A stretch of DNA of 64,000 bases from Pseudomonas taeanensis MS-3 (GTDB taxonomy: Bacteria > Pseudomonadota > Gammaproteobacteria > Pseudomonadales > Pseudomonadaceae), in NCBI RefSeq assembly GCF_000498575.2, contig NZ_AWSQ01000006.1:282432-346431 (forward strand), written 5' to 3'. The notes below the pieces were generated by a model, which was given only the letters and a program-made list of their open reading frames with translations, searched no databases and had not been told where the DNA came from. The position numbers were made by a program, and so were the translations under genes. This document shows positions 31,529 to 39,798 of the stretch, in pieces. Every line of letters begins with the position of its first letter. Position 1 is the first letter of the stretch.

Positions 31529-31895
31529 CAGCGATATCGGCCTGACGCAGGATCTCCGCCAACACCTCCGCTATCTGCAACAACACCTCCCGATTACTGA
31601 AACGCAGCACCCGCACCCCGTGCCGTTCTAGATAACGGCTGCGTTCGGCGTCCTTGCGCAATGCTTCATCGGCAAAATGCTGCCCACCATCCAACTCGAC
31701 CGCCAAGCACAGCGCTGCGCAATAGAAATCCAGCACATAGGGTGGTAGCGGATACTGGCGCCTGAATTTCAGGTCGCCGAGTTGACGGTTTCTCAGGCGT
31801 TGCCAGAGTAGTCGCTCGCAGTCAGTCGACTCATGACGCAGCTGCCTGGCAAATTCGCGCTGTTCGGCGGTAGGCCGTTGGGTGCTTTTGGGCAT
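31497..31895 (-). CDS. DUF559 (Vsr-like endonuclease fold) protein
   Basis: A 132-residue protein of the DUF559 family, related by fold to the very-short-patch-repair and PD-(D/E)XK nucleases. Visible motifs are STDCERLLWQRLRNRQLGDL, KFRRQYPLPPYVLDFYC, the likely metal-binding LAVELDGGQH and RSRYLERHGVRVLRFSN. The Asp of LDFYC and the Glu/Asp of VELDGGQH would form the catalytic core. The last residues (PHPSPLPGG) are encoded by a dispersed repeat present in inverted orientation at 31329. It is a single gene between prfC and fruA, absent to my memory from the PAO1 neighbourhood, and may have arrived with the repeats. Function unproven. Confidence 0.8.
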   Translation of the reverse strand: MPKSTQRPTAEQREFARQLRHESTDCERLLWQRLRNRQLGDLKFRRQYPLPPYVLDFYCAALCLAVELDGGQHFADEALRKDAERSRYLERHGVRVLRFSNREVLLQIAEVLAEILRQADIAAPHPSPLPGG

Positions 31896-31998
31896 GCTTC
31901 ACCTCCCTGTGAAGTCATGTGCCGATCTCTTCTCTCCCGAGGGTAGCGGAGGACAGTAACCACGAGCATGGAACCTAGCCGCCAGAACAATGCCCCTG

Positions 31999-33735
31999 CT
32001 AGGCCTTAGTCCCTGCCACCACCAACTCCACCGCCTCGCCGCGCTTGATCAGCGCATAGACCACCCCGGTCAGCAGACTGCCGGCGACGATGGCCAGCAG
32101 GTACAGCGCCGCATGGTTGATCGCATTGGGGATCAGCAGCACGAACAGGCCGCCGTGCGGTGCCATCAGCTTGCAGCCGAAATACATCGACAGCGCACCG
32201 GTCAGCGCGCCGCCGGCGATGCTGGCCGGGATCACCCGGAACGGGTCCTTGGCGGCAAAGGGGATGGCGCCCTCGGAGATGAAACACAGCCCCAGCACAC
32301 CGGCGGCCTTGCCGGCCTCGCGCTCGCTCTGGGCGAACTTGTGCCGGGCCAGCAGGCTGGCTATGGCCATGCCGAGTGGCGGCACCATGCCGGCGGCCAT
32401 GGTCGCCGCCATCGGTGCGTAGCTCTGTGAAGCCAGCAGGCCGACCGAGAAGGCATAGGCGGCCTTGTTGATCGGCCCGCCGAGGTCGACGCACATCATG
32501 CCGCCGAGCAGCAGGCCGAGGAGGATGGCGTTGGTGCTGCCCATGCTGTCGAGGAAAGCGGTCAGCCCTGCGAGCATGCCCGCCACCGGCTTGCCGACCA
32601 GGTAGATCATCACCAGGCCGGTAAACAGGCTGGCCAGCAGCGGAATGATCAGGATCGGCTTGAGCGCCTCGACGCTGGCCGGCAGTTGCAGCCAGCGATT
32701 CAACCCGCGCGCGGCATAGCCGGCGAGAAACCCGGCGATGATGCCGCCGATAAACCCCGCGCCCAGGGTGCTGGCCAGCAGCCCGCCGATCATCCCCGGC
32801 GCCAGACCGGGGCGGTCGGCAATCGAGTAGGCGATATAACCCGCCAGCACCGGCACCATCAACTTGAACGCGGCATCGCCGCCGATCTGCATCAGCACCG
32901 CGGCCAGGCTGCCCTCCTCCTTGAACGCCTCGATACCGAAGACGAACGACAGGGCGATCAACAAGCCACCGGCCACCACCATCGGCAGCATGTAAGACAC
33001 CCCGGTGAGCAAATGCCTGTAGGGGCCGCCCTGCGCGGCGGGCTTGCTTGCCTGTGACGCCTCGGCCTGAGCATCGGCGGGCAACAGCTGCGCTTCGGCC
33101 AAGGCACGCTTGAGGCACTGTTCAGGTTGTTTGAGCGCCACACCTGTGCCGCAACGCAGCACCTTCTTGCCGGCGAAGCGCGCGGTATCGACCTCGATAT
33201 CCACGGCCAGCAGTACCGCATCGGCGGCGGCGATCACCGCGTCATCCAGCAGATTGCGTGCGCCCACCGAGCCGCGAGTTTCCACCTGTAGCTCATAGCC
33301 GAGCTTTGCCGCGGCCTGCTGCAAGGCCTCGGCGGCCATAAAGGTGTGCGCCACCCCAGTCGGACAAGCGGTCACCGCCACCAGACGCGGCCGAGCAGCG
33401 GGTGCAGCGAGCGGTTCGGCCTGCTGCAGCACGGTGGCGTGCTCGTTGGCTTCACGCAGGAAGCGCTGCGGGTCCTGCAACGCCTCGGCGGGGGTCGACT
33501 GCAGCAGGCGTTTGCCGACGAAGCGTTGCAACGGCAGGTCGCCGGTCTTGACCACCACCACCAGCTCGGCGGCGGCGATGTCGGCCTCGCTCAACGGCGA
33601 GCCGATGGCCTTGGGATCATGCACCTCGACGCGGGTGGACCAGCCCAGGCGTTGCGCGGCGCCCTCCAACAGGCGCGAACAGAGCACGCTGGTAACCATG
33701 CCATTGGGGCAGGCGGTAACGATCAGCAGATTCAT
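31999..33735 (-). CDS. fruA: Fructose-specific PTS transporter, EIIB'BC
   Basis: A 578-residue inner-membrane PTS permease. Two EIIB-like domains come first. The first (VTACPNGMVTSVLCSRLLEG) and the second (VAVTACPTGVAHTFMAAEAL, phosphorylated Cys) are followed from about residue 240 by the EIIC domain with about nine membrane segments (GVSYMLPMVVAGGLLIALSF; GGPINKAAYAFS). It imports fructose as fructose 1-phosphate, the phosphate coming from FruB. It is last in fruB-fruK-fruA, 21 bases after fruK. The fructose system is the main PTS for sugar in Pseudomonas. Confidence 0.96.
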   Translation of the reverse strand: MNLLIVTACPNGMVTSVLCSRLLEGAAQRLGWSTRVEVHDPKAIGSPLSEADIAAAELVVVVKTGDLPLQRFVGKRLLQSTPAEALQDPQRFLREANEHATVLQQAEPLAAPAARPRLVAVTACPTGVAHTFMAAEALQQAAAKLGYELQVETRGSVGARNLLDDAVIAAADAVLLAVDIEVDTARFAGKKVLRCGTGVALKQPEQCLKRALAEAQLLPADAQAEASQASKPAAQGGPYRHLLTGVSYMLPMVVAGGLLIALSFVFGIEAFKEEGSLAAVLMQIGGDAAFKLMVPVLAGYIAYSIADRPGLAPGMIGGLLASTLGAGFIGGIIAGFLAGYAARGLNRWLQLPASVEALKPILIIPLLASLFTGLVMIYLVGKPVAGMLAGLTAFLDSMGSTNAILLGLLLGGMMCVDLGGPINKAAYAFSVGLLASQSYAPMAATMAAGMVPPLGMAIASLLARHKFAQSEREAGKAAGVLGLCFISEGAIPFAAKDPFRVIPASIAGGALTGALSMYFGCKLMAPHGGLFVLLIPNAINHAALYLLAIVAGSLLTGVVYALIKRGEAVELVVAGTKA

Positions 33736-33756
33736 GGGAAACGACCTCTTATTGTT

Positions 33757-34692
33757 TTAAGCCAGGGATGCGACCGTGACAGCGGCTTGCAGACGCGTCA
33801 GTTGCTCCCTGTCATGAATACCAAAACCGAGCTGGGTCACCGCTTGGGCGGCGATCGCGGTGGCCAGGCGCAGGCAGCGCTCGGCCGGCCAGCCACTGAG
33901 CAGACCGTGCAGGGTGGCGGCGAGCAGCGAGTCGCCGGCGCCCACCGTACTGACCACCGCGACCCGCGGCGGCTGCGCCTGCAGTGCGATATCCGGACCG
34001 AACCAGCAGACACCCGCCGCACCGCGCGACAGCAGGACGTGCTCGACGCCCTCGGCGCGCAGGCGCAACGCGGCCGCCTGTAAATCATCCAGCGCAGCGG
34101 CCGAAACTCCGCAGAGTTCGGCCAGCTCGTCCTCGTTCGGCTTGATCAGCCAGGGTTTGACGGCCAGGCCGGCGCGCAACGCTGCGCCGCTGCTGTCGAG
34201 CGCCAGCGGCAGGCCGAACGCCTTGAGCCGACGCAGCAACGCGGCGAACCACTCGGGGCTGACGCCCTGTGGCAGGCTGCCGGCGACCACCACGGCGTCA
34301 TGGCCGACGGCGATCTGTTCGAGCCGCTCGAGCAGCTCGGCCTGCTGGCATGCCTCGACGCGCGGCCCCGGACCGTTGAGGTCGGTGATGCGCCCGTCGT
34401 CCTCGGCCAGCTTGATATTGCTGCGGGTCTCTCCCGGCACCCGGACGAAGGCATCGACGAAGCCCCGGCGGTCGAACAGCGCCTCGAATGCCTGCGGGTT
34501 GGCCGCGCCGAGAAAGCCGCTGACCGTGACCTTGTGCCCGAGGTCGGCCAGCACCTGGGCCACATTCAGGCCCTTGCCGGCGGCGTGGCTGCTCAGGCTC
34601 TGGCTGCGGTTGACCGCACCCGGCTGCAAGCGCTCGAGGCGCACGGTCAGGTCCAGCGCCGGATTCAGGGTCAGCGTGAGGATGCGAGCCAT
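33757..34692 (-). CDS. fruK: 1-phosphofructokinase
   Basis: A 311-residue PfkB-family sugar kinase that phosphorylates fructose 1-phosphate to fructose 1,6-bisphosphate. It opens with MARILTLTLNPALDLTV, has the Gly-rich HAAGKGLNVAQVLADLG, and carries the PfkB signature TVGAGDSLLAATLHG with the catalytic Asp. Its ATG overlaps the fruB stop by 4 bases (ATGA), so the longer open frame to 34911 is not coding. It shares one message with fruB upstream and fruA downstream. Confidence 0.96.
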   Translation of the reverse strand: MARILTLTLNPALDLTVRLERLQPGAVNRSQSLSSHAAGKGLNVAQVLADLGHKVTVSGFLGAANPQAFEALFDRRGFVDAFVRVPGETRSNIKLAEDDGRITDLNGPGPRVEACQQAELLERLEQIAVGHDAVVVAGSLPQGVSPEWFAALLRRLKAFGLPLALDSSGAALRAGLAVKPWLIKPNEDELAELCGVSAAALDDLQAAALRLRAEGVEHVLLSRGAAGVCWFGPDIALQAQPPRVAVVSTVGAGDSLLAATLHGLLSGWPAERCLRLATAIAAQAVTQLGFGIHDREQLTRLQAAVTVASLA

Positions 34693-37580
34693 CAGCGCGT
34701 CTCCTCGACCAGGGCGCGCACCGCCGCGCCGCTTTCCAGGCCCAGGGCCTGCTGCGCCAGGGCCTGGCTGTGGCGGAAGTCGAGCTCGCGCACGCGCGCC
34801 TTGACCAGCGCAATGGCCCGCGCCGAGACACTCAACTCGTCCACGCCGAGCCCGACCAGCAGCGGTACGGCGAGCATGTCGCAGGCCAGCTCGCCGCACA
34901 CGCCGACCCACTTGCCGTGCGCATGCGCCGCCTCGACGGTCATGCCGATCAGGCGCAGCACTGCCGGGTGCAGACCGTCGGCCTGGGCCGACAGGGTCGG
35001 ATGCCCGCGGTCGATGGCCAGGGTGTATTGGGTCAGGTCATTGGTGCCGATACTGAAGAAGTCCACCTCGCGCGCCAGCACCGGCGCCAGCAAGGCTGCC
35101 GACGGCACCTCGACCATGATGCCCAGCTGCAGGTCGGCGACCGGGATCTCCTCGCGCAGGCGCAGCGCCATGTCACGCGCCGCCCGCCACTCTTCGACGC
35201 CGCCGACCATCGGGAACATGATCCGCAGCGGTCGGCCCTCGGCCGAGGTCAACAAGGCCCGCAGCTGAGTCTCGAGAACTTCCGGGCGTTGCAGGCTCAG
35301 GCGAATGCCACGTACGCCGAGAAAAGGATTCTCCTCCGCCGGCATCGGCCAGTACGGCAAGGGTTTGTCACCGCCGACATCCAGGGTGCGCACCACCAGC
35401 GGCCGGCCGTCGAGGGCAGCGAGCACGCGGCGGTACTCGACTTCCTGGGCCGCCTGATCCGGCGCCTGCGCGTGCGCCATGAACACCAGCTCGGTGCGCA
35501 GCAGGCCGATGCCTTCGGCGCCCAATTCGACGGCCTCGGCGGTTTTCTCGCTGGCACCAATATTCGCCGCGACCTCGACCGCGTGGCCGTCGCTGGTGAT
35601 CGCCGGGCGCAGGCGTTCGGCATGCGCGCGCTGTTGACGCTGTTGCCTGACTTCGCGCTCGCGCTCGGCCTGCTCCAGGGTCTGTCGATCGGGTGCGACG
35701 CGCACCAGGCCGTGATCGCCATCGAGCAATAATTCAGTGCGCTGCGCCAGGGCCAGCACCGCCTCACCGGCGCCCACTACCGCCGGAATGCCCAGCGCGC
35801 GGGCGATGATTGCACTGTGTGCGGTGGCCCCGCCGCGCGCGGTGAGAATCCCGGCCACGCGCCGACGGTTGAGGCTGGCGACATCCGAGGGTGCCACCTC
35901 ATCCATCACCAGGATGTAGGGCTCCTCCGGTTCGCTCAGGCTGTCGGCGCCGCAGAGGTGCGCCAGCACGCGGCGGCCGATGTCACGCAAGTCGGCGGCA
36001 CGCTCGGCCAGCAGCGCATCATGCAAGGCCTCCTGCTGTCGCGCGGCGGCTTCGGTCTCGGCCAGCCAGGCGGCTTCGGCGCCCAGGCCCTCGGCCAGAT
36101 GCGCTTCGACGTCCTCGCGCAAGGCAGGATCGCGCAGCATCGCCTGATGGGTGATGAAGATATCGCGCACGTTGACGTCGTCGCAGGACTCGACCAGCCG
36201 CTGGATATCCGCGTCCACCTGCTCCAGCGCCGTGGCCAGACGCTGGCGCTCGACGACCAGGCCCTGGCCATGCTGCGCATACTCGAAGGTCTGCGGCACC
36301 CGTACCAGGGCCGGACCTATGGCAATACCCGGCGCCGCGGCGACCGCCTGCAGCCGCGCCCCCGCGGCCGGCGCTTGCAGCTTGGCCGGCGTACTCGGCA
36401 CCGCACTGAGTGTTGCAGCGACGCTGAGCGCTGGCGGTTCGGCGGACGCCGGCAAAGGTTCCAGGGTTTCCCCCAGCCCCGCTCGCACGGCGGCTTCCAG
36501 TGCCGCCAAGGCGTCGGCGGCGATGGCCGGTTCGGCGCTGAACTCCAGCTCCTGGCCGCGTTGGGCGCCCAGGGCGAGCAATTTGCTCAGGCTCTTGGCC
36601 GACACCCCGCGTCCGGGTTCGCCGGCCAGGCGCACGCGCACCTCGCCGACGAACGCCTGGGCAATCTCGGTCAGCGCCTTGGCCGGGCGCGCATGCAAGC
36701 CATGGGTGTTGGCCAGGGTTACCCGCCGCGTCGGCCAGTCGGCAGGTACATCGCCGCCCAGCGCCTCGAGCACGGTGCGGCTGCTGGTGGCCTGGCTGAA
36801 TGCCGCGCCGCGCCCTTCGATGAGCAGGTCGCAGAGGCGCTCGAGCAACTGCCGGTGCGCCTCGCCGAGACTGGCCAGGCAGAACAGACCGTGCACCGTC
36901 TGGCCATTCAGGCGCAGCGGCTCGGCCGGGGTAACGAAGGCCAACCCAGGTCGCAGCACGGCCTGTTCGCTGTGCACCCACCAGAGCCCATCCCCCAGCG
37001 GCAATGGCTCACCCTGCAGCAGGCCGTTGGCCAGGCCGGCGCTGGCACAGCCAGCCTTCTTCAACAGACGCGCACCTTGCCAGAGCAACTCGTCGAAATC
37101 TTCGGCCGCTACGCCCAGGCCGATCAACTGGCTGTCCAGTGCCAGCTCCTGAGGTGCGCCCTGCAGCAAGGCGACTATCGCCTCGGCATCCTGCGCCTCA
37201 CGCAGCGCCTGGCTGAGATCGCCCTCGCCCAAGGCCCGGGTCAGCAGTTGCAGCAGACGCAGGTGTTCGTCCGAGTGCGCGGCAATCGCAATCGCCAGGT
37301 ACACCCGCTGCCCGTCGCCCCAGTCGACCCCTTCGGGAAACTGCATCAGTCGCACCCCGGTGTGAAACACCTGATCGCGGGTTTCCGGCGTGCCGTGGGG
37401 AATCGCAATGCCCTGCCCCAGGTAGGTCGAGCCTTGCGCTTCGCGCGTCAGCATGCCGCCCAGATAGCCGGGCGCCACCAGACCCTCGCTGACCAGGCCG
37501 TCGGCGAGCAGCGCCAACGCCGCCAGTTTGTCTGTGGCGCTGCGGCCCATCTGGATCTGTTCGGCATTCAATTCGAGCAT
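34692..37580 (-). CDS. fruB: Fructose PTS multiphosphoryl transfer protein (EIIA-HPr-EI)
   Basis: A 962-residue cytoplasmic fusion. EIIA-Fru is about residues 1-145, with the phospho-His H62 in GIAIPHGTPET. A linker module leads to an HPr domain at about 270-360 (TLANTHGLHARPAKALTEIA). Enzyme I runs from about 390 to the end, with the phospho-His in ARGGATAHSAIIARALGIPA and the PEP-binding C-terminal barrel (FSIGTNDLTQYTLAIDRGHP). It passes phosphate from PEP to FruA. The ATG at 37580 follows AGGAGAACGTC; the frame to 37631 lacks a ribosome site. It is first in the fru operon, with the FruR operator about 80 bases upstream. Confidence 0.96.
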   Translation of the reverse strand: MLELNAEQIQMGRSATDKLAALALLADGLVSEGLVAPGYLGGMLTREAQGSTYLGQGIAIPHGTPETRDQVFHTGVRLMQFPEGVDWGDGQRVYLAIAIAAHSDEHLRLLQLLTRALGEGDLSQALREAQDAEAIVALLQGAPQELALDSQLIGLGVAAEDFDELLWQGARLLKKAGCASAGLANGLLQGEPLPLGDGLWWVHSEQAVLRPGLAFVTPAEPLRLNGQTVHGLFCLASLGEAHRQLLERLCDLLIEGRGAAFSQATSSRTVLEALGGDVPADWPTRRVTLANTHGLHARPAKALTEIAQAFVGEVRVRLAGEPGRGVSAKSLSKLLALGAQRGQELEFSAEPAIAADALAALEAAVRAGLGETLEPLPASAEPPALSVAATLSAVPSTPAKLQAPAAGARLQAVAAAPGIAIGPALVRVPQTFEYAQHGQGLVVERQRLATALEQVDADIQRLVESCDDVNVRDIFITHQAMLRDPALREDVEAHLAEGLGAEAAWLAETEAAARQQEALHDALLAERAADLRDIGRRVLAHLCGADSLSEPEEPYILVMDEVAPSDVASLNRRRVAGILTARGGATAHSAIIARALGIPAVVGAGEAVLALAQRTELLLDGDHGLVRVAPDRQTLEQAEREREVRQQRQQRAHAERLRPAITSDGHAVEVAANIGASEKTAEAVELGAEGIGLLRTELVFMAHAQAPDQAAQEVEYRRVLAALDGRPLVVRTLDVGGDKPLPYWPMPAEENPFLGVRGIRLSLQRPEVLETQLRALLTSAEGRPLRIMFPMVGGVEEWRAARDMALRLREEIPVADLQLGIMVEVPSAALLAPVLAREVDFFSIGTNDLTQYTLAIDRGHPTLSAQADGLHPAVLRLIGMTVEAAHAHGKWVGVCGELACDMLAVPLLVGLGVDELSVSARAIALVKARVRELDFRHSQALAQQALGLESGAAVRALVEETR

Positions 37581-37661
37581 GACGTTCTCCTCTGGCAGGT
37601 GAGGCGGGCTAACGCAGGCGGCCTGAACCACCCCACAAGGATAGTCAACAAAGTCGCTTGC

Positions 37662-37673
37662 TGAATCGTTTCA
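37662..37673. promoter_or_regulatory. FruR (Cra) operator upstream of fruBKA
   Basis: TGAATCGTTTCA at 37662-37673 differs by one base from the palindrome TGAAACGTTTCA, and is close to the TTAAACGTTTCA consensus I recall for Pseudomonas Cra/FruR. It lies in the fruB-fruR divergent interval, 82 bases from the fruB start and 78 from fruR, so it could control both. Confidence 0.7.
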
Positions 37674-37750
37674 TCAAGAACTGGCACGTTACTCCATAAT
37701 CGGCGATCCTTGAAGCCCGATCGTCAGTCGCCCCGCTCAGGATCATCACC

Positions 37751-38755
37751 TTGAAGCTTTCCGATATCGCTCGCTTGGCAGGCGTCTCCGTCACCACCGC
37801 GAGTTACGTGATCAACGGCCAGGCCGTGCAACGGCGGATCAGCCCAGCCACCGTGGAACGGGTGCAGGCGGTGGTCGAAGCCCACGGCTATCGCCCCGAC
37901 CCTCAGGCCGCCGGACTGCGCCGTGGGCAGAGTCGCAGCCTCGGCTTTATCCTGCCGGACCTGGAAAACCCCAGCTATGCACGCCTGGCCAAGTTGCTCG
38001 AACAGCGCGCGCGCGCGGCCGGCTACCAACTGCTGATCGCCAGCTCCGACGATGATCCGGACAGCGAACGCCAGCTGCTCGAGCTGTTCCGCTCGCGGCG
38101 CTGCGATGCCTTGATCGTCGCCAGCTGCCTGCCGCAGAGTGACCCCGCTTACCCGCAGCTGGTCGAGAGCGGCGTGCCGGTGATCGCAGTCGACCGCGCC
38201 CTCGACCCCGCACGCATCCGCTCGGTGGTCAGCGACGACCGCCAAGCCGGCGCGCTGCTGACGCGCAGCCTGCTCACGCCCGCCCCTCGGCATATCGCGC
38301 TGATTGGCGCCCGCGCGGAGCTGCCAATCAGTCAGGCCCGCGAGCAAGGATTTCGTGAAGCTTTGGTCGGCTATCAGGGCAACGTCAGCGTCAGGCATGC
38401 CGAGCAGTTCAGCCGTGAGAGCGGCTACCGGCAGATGCACGCCCTGCTGCACGGCGAAGCGCCCCTGCCCGACGCCCTGATCACTACGGCCTATGTACTG
38501 CTGCAGGGCGTTTTCGATGCCCTTCAGCAATATGCCCCGGAGGGTTTAGCCGAGCTGCGCCTGGCCACGTTCGGCGATACCCAGCTGCTGGATTTCATGC
38601 CGCTGCGGGTCAATGCTATCTCCCAACAACACGAGCAGATTGCCGAGCGGGTGTTGCAGTGGGTCCTGCGCGCCATCGAGCAGGACGACTACCAGCCCGG
38701 TGTGGAAGCCATCCCGCGCATCCTCAAGAATCGCCGCGACGCCCAACCACGGTAA
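37751..38755 (+). CDS. fruR: LacI-family fructose repressor FruR (Cra)
   Basis: A 334-residue transcription factor. The N-terminal LacI helix-turn-helix is MKLSDIARLAGVSVTTASYV with the hinge-helix region PDPQAAGLRRG. A periplasmic-binding-protein-like effector domain follows and would bind fructose 1-phosphate. Start is a TTG at 37751, supported by AGGA 8 nt upstream and by the fact that the family begins exactly at MKLSDIA. It diverges from fruBKA, with a near-consensus operator in between. Confidence 0.94.
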   Translation: MKLSDIARLAGVSVTTASYVINGQAVQRRISPATVERVQAVVEAHGYRPDPQAAGLRRGQSRSLGFILPDLENPSYARLAKLLEQRARAAGYQLLIASSDDDPDSERQLLELFRSRRCDALIVASCLPQSDPAYPQLVESGVPVIAVDRALDPARIRSVVSDDRQAGALLTRSLLTPAPRHIALIGARAELPISQAREQGFREALVGYQGNVSVRHAEQFSRESGYRQMHALLHGEAPLPDALITTAYVLLQGVFDALQQYAPEGLAELRLATFGDTQLLDFMPLRVNAISQQHEQIAERVLQWVLRAIEQDDYQPGVEAIPRILKNRRDAQPR

Positions 38756-38817
38756 ATCTGCCGGCCATCGCCGGCACGCGGTTCCTGCACAACAAGCGGT
38801 CGGCGTATCATCCGAAC

Positions 38818-39612
38818 ATGCGCCTGATCGACACCCACACGCACCTCGACTTCCCCGACTTCGACGCCGACCGCGACGAGCTGCTGCAGCGCAGTCGTGG
38901 CCTGGGGGTCGAGCGTATGGTGGTGCTCGGCGTCTACCAGGGTAATTGGCAGCGCCTGTGGGATTTGGTGCAGAGCGATCCCTGCCTGCATGCCGCCTTC
39001 GGCCTGCACCCGGTCTATCTGCAGCAGCATCAGCCCGAACACCTGAGCGAGCTGCGCGACTGGCTGCAACGCCTGGCCGGCCACCCTCAACTGTGCGCGG
39101 TGGGCGAATTTGGTCTCGACTATTACCTGGATAACCTCGATCACCAGCGCCAGCAGGCCCTGTTCGAGACCCAGCTCAAGCTGGCCGCCGAGTTCGAACT
39201 ACCAGCCCTGCTGCACGTGCGTCGCGCTCACGCCGCCAGCATTGCCACGCTGAAGCGTTACAAGCTCAAACGCGCCGGCATCATCCATGCTTTCGCCGGT
39301 AGCCTTGAGGAGGCCCGCGAGTACCTCAAGCTGGGTTTCAAGCTCGGTCTAGGTGGTGCGCCGACCTGGCCTCAGGCGCTACGTCTGCGCAAGGTGGTGG
39401 CGCAACTGCCGCTGGACGCCGTGGTGCTGGAAACCGACGCCCCGGACATGGCCCCGGCCATGCATCCGCAGCAGCGCAACAGCCCGGAGCACCTGCCGGA
39501 CATCTGCGCCGCCCTGGCCCAGTTGATGGGTCTCGAAGCCGATGAACTGGCCGCGGCCAGCAGTCGCAACGCCGCCGAGCTGTTTGGCTGGCGCCTCGAG
39601 ACACCGCCGTAG
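38818..39612 (+). CDS. TatD-family metal-dependent hydrolase (DNase)
   Basis: A 264-residue TIM-barrel hydrolase of the TatD/YcfH family. Metal ligands are seen in order: the His pair of LIDTHTHLDFP, Glu in AVGEFGLDYY, His in ALLHVRRAHA, His in IIHAFAGS and the late Asp in LETDAPDM. Relatives are Mg-dependent 3'-5' exonucleases or deoxyribonucleases. The start at 38818 gives the canonical MRLIDTHTHLDF; the open frame from 38659 overlaps fruR and is not needed. It follows fruR by 62 bases and may be co-transcribed. No Tat link is implied by the name. Confidence 0.92.
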   Translation: MRLIDTHTHLDFPDFDADRDELLQRSRGLGVERMVVLGVYQGNWQRLWDLVQSDPCLHAAFGLHPVYLQQHQPEHLSELRDWLQRLAGHPQLCAVGEFGLDYYLDNLDHQRQQALFETQLKLAAEFELPALLHVRRAHAASIATLKRYKLKRAGIIHAFAGSLEEAREYLKLGFKLGLGGAPTWPQALRLRKVVAQLPLDAVVLETDAPDMAPAMHPQQRNSPEHLPDICAALAQLMGLEADELAAASSRNAAELFGWRLETPP

Positions 39613-39676
39613 CCCGGCTGCAATCCGGGAGTACCCGATGAGTTGAAGCAACAGTCCCGGATTGCATCCGGGCTAC
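39609..39676. repeat. Inverted repeat of the GTAGCCCGGATG-AATCCGGG family
   Basis: The left arm at 39609-39630 and right arm at 39655-39676 are 22-base reverse complements with one mismatch. The same arm sequence, with A for C at one position, occurs at 56767-56834. The left arm overlaps the last bases of the tatD-family gene. It is a dispersed intergenic palindrome. Confidence 0.75.
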
Positions 39677-39707
39677 GCGTTGAGGCCCGAATCGCCAGCC
39701 GCAGCAC

Positions 39708-39735
39708 AGCTTCGCGGCCAAGGCCGCTCCCACAT
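39708..39735. repeat. REP-like element (GCTTCGCGGCCAAGGCCGC)
   Basis: A single REP-type unit with the palindromic core GCGGCCAAGGCCGC followed by TCCCACA, resembling Pseudomonas REP sequences I recall (TTCGCGG...CCGCTCC). No second copy was noticed in the window. Confidence 0.5.
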
Positions 39736-39755
39736 CGTCGCCCCTGGAAACCAGC

Positions 39756-39778
39756 AGGCCCGCCATATGGCGGGCCTT
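39756..39778. terminator. Hairpin between tatD-family gene and MCP gene
   Basis: AGGCCCGCCATATGGCGGGCCT at 39756-39777 is almost perfectly palindromic, with only short T-runs after it on either strand. It lies between two convergent genes and could end transcription from both sides. Confidence 0.5.
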
Positions 39779-39798
39779 GTGGGCATGCACAACCGACC

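Noticed and set aside
34693..34911. N-terminal extension of FruK
   Set aside because: It overlaps fruB in another frame; fruK has a canonical start overlapping the fruB stop by 4 bases.
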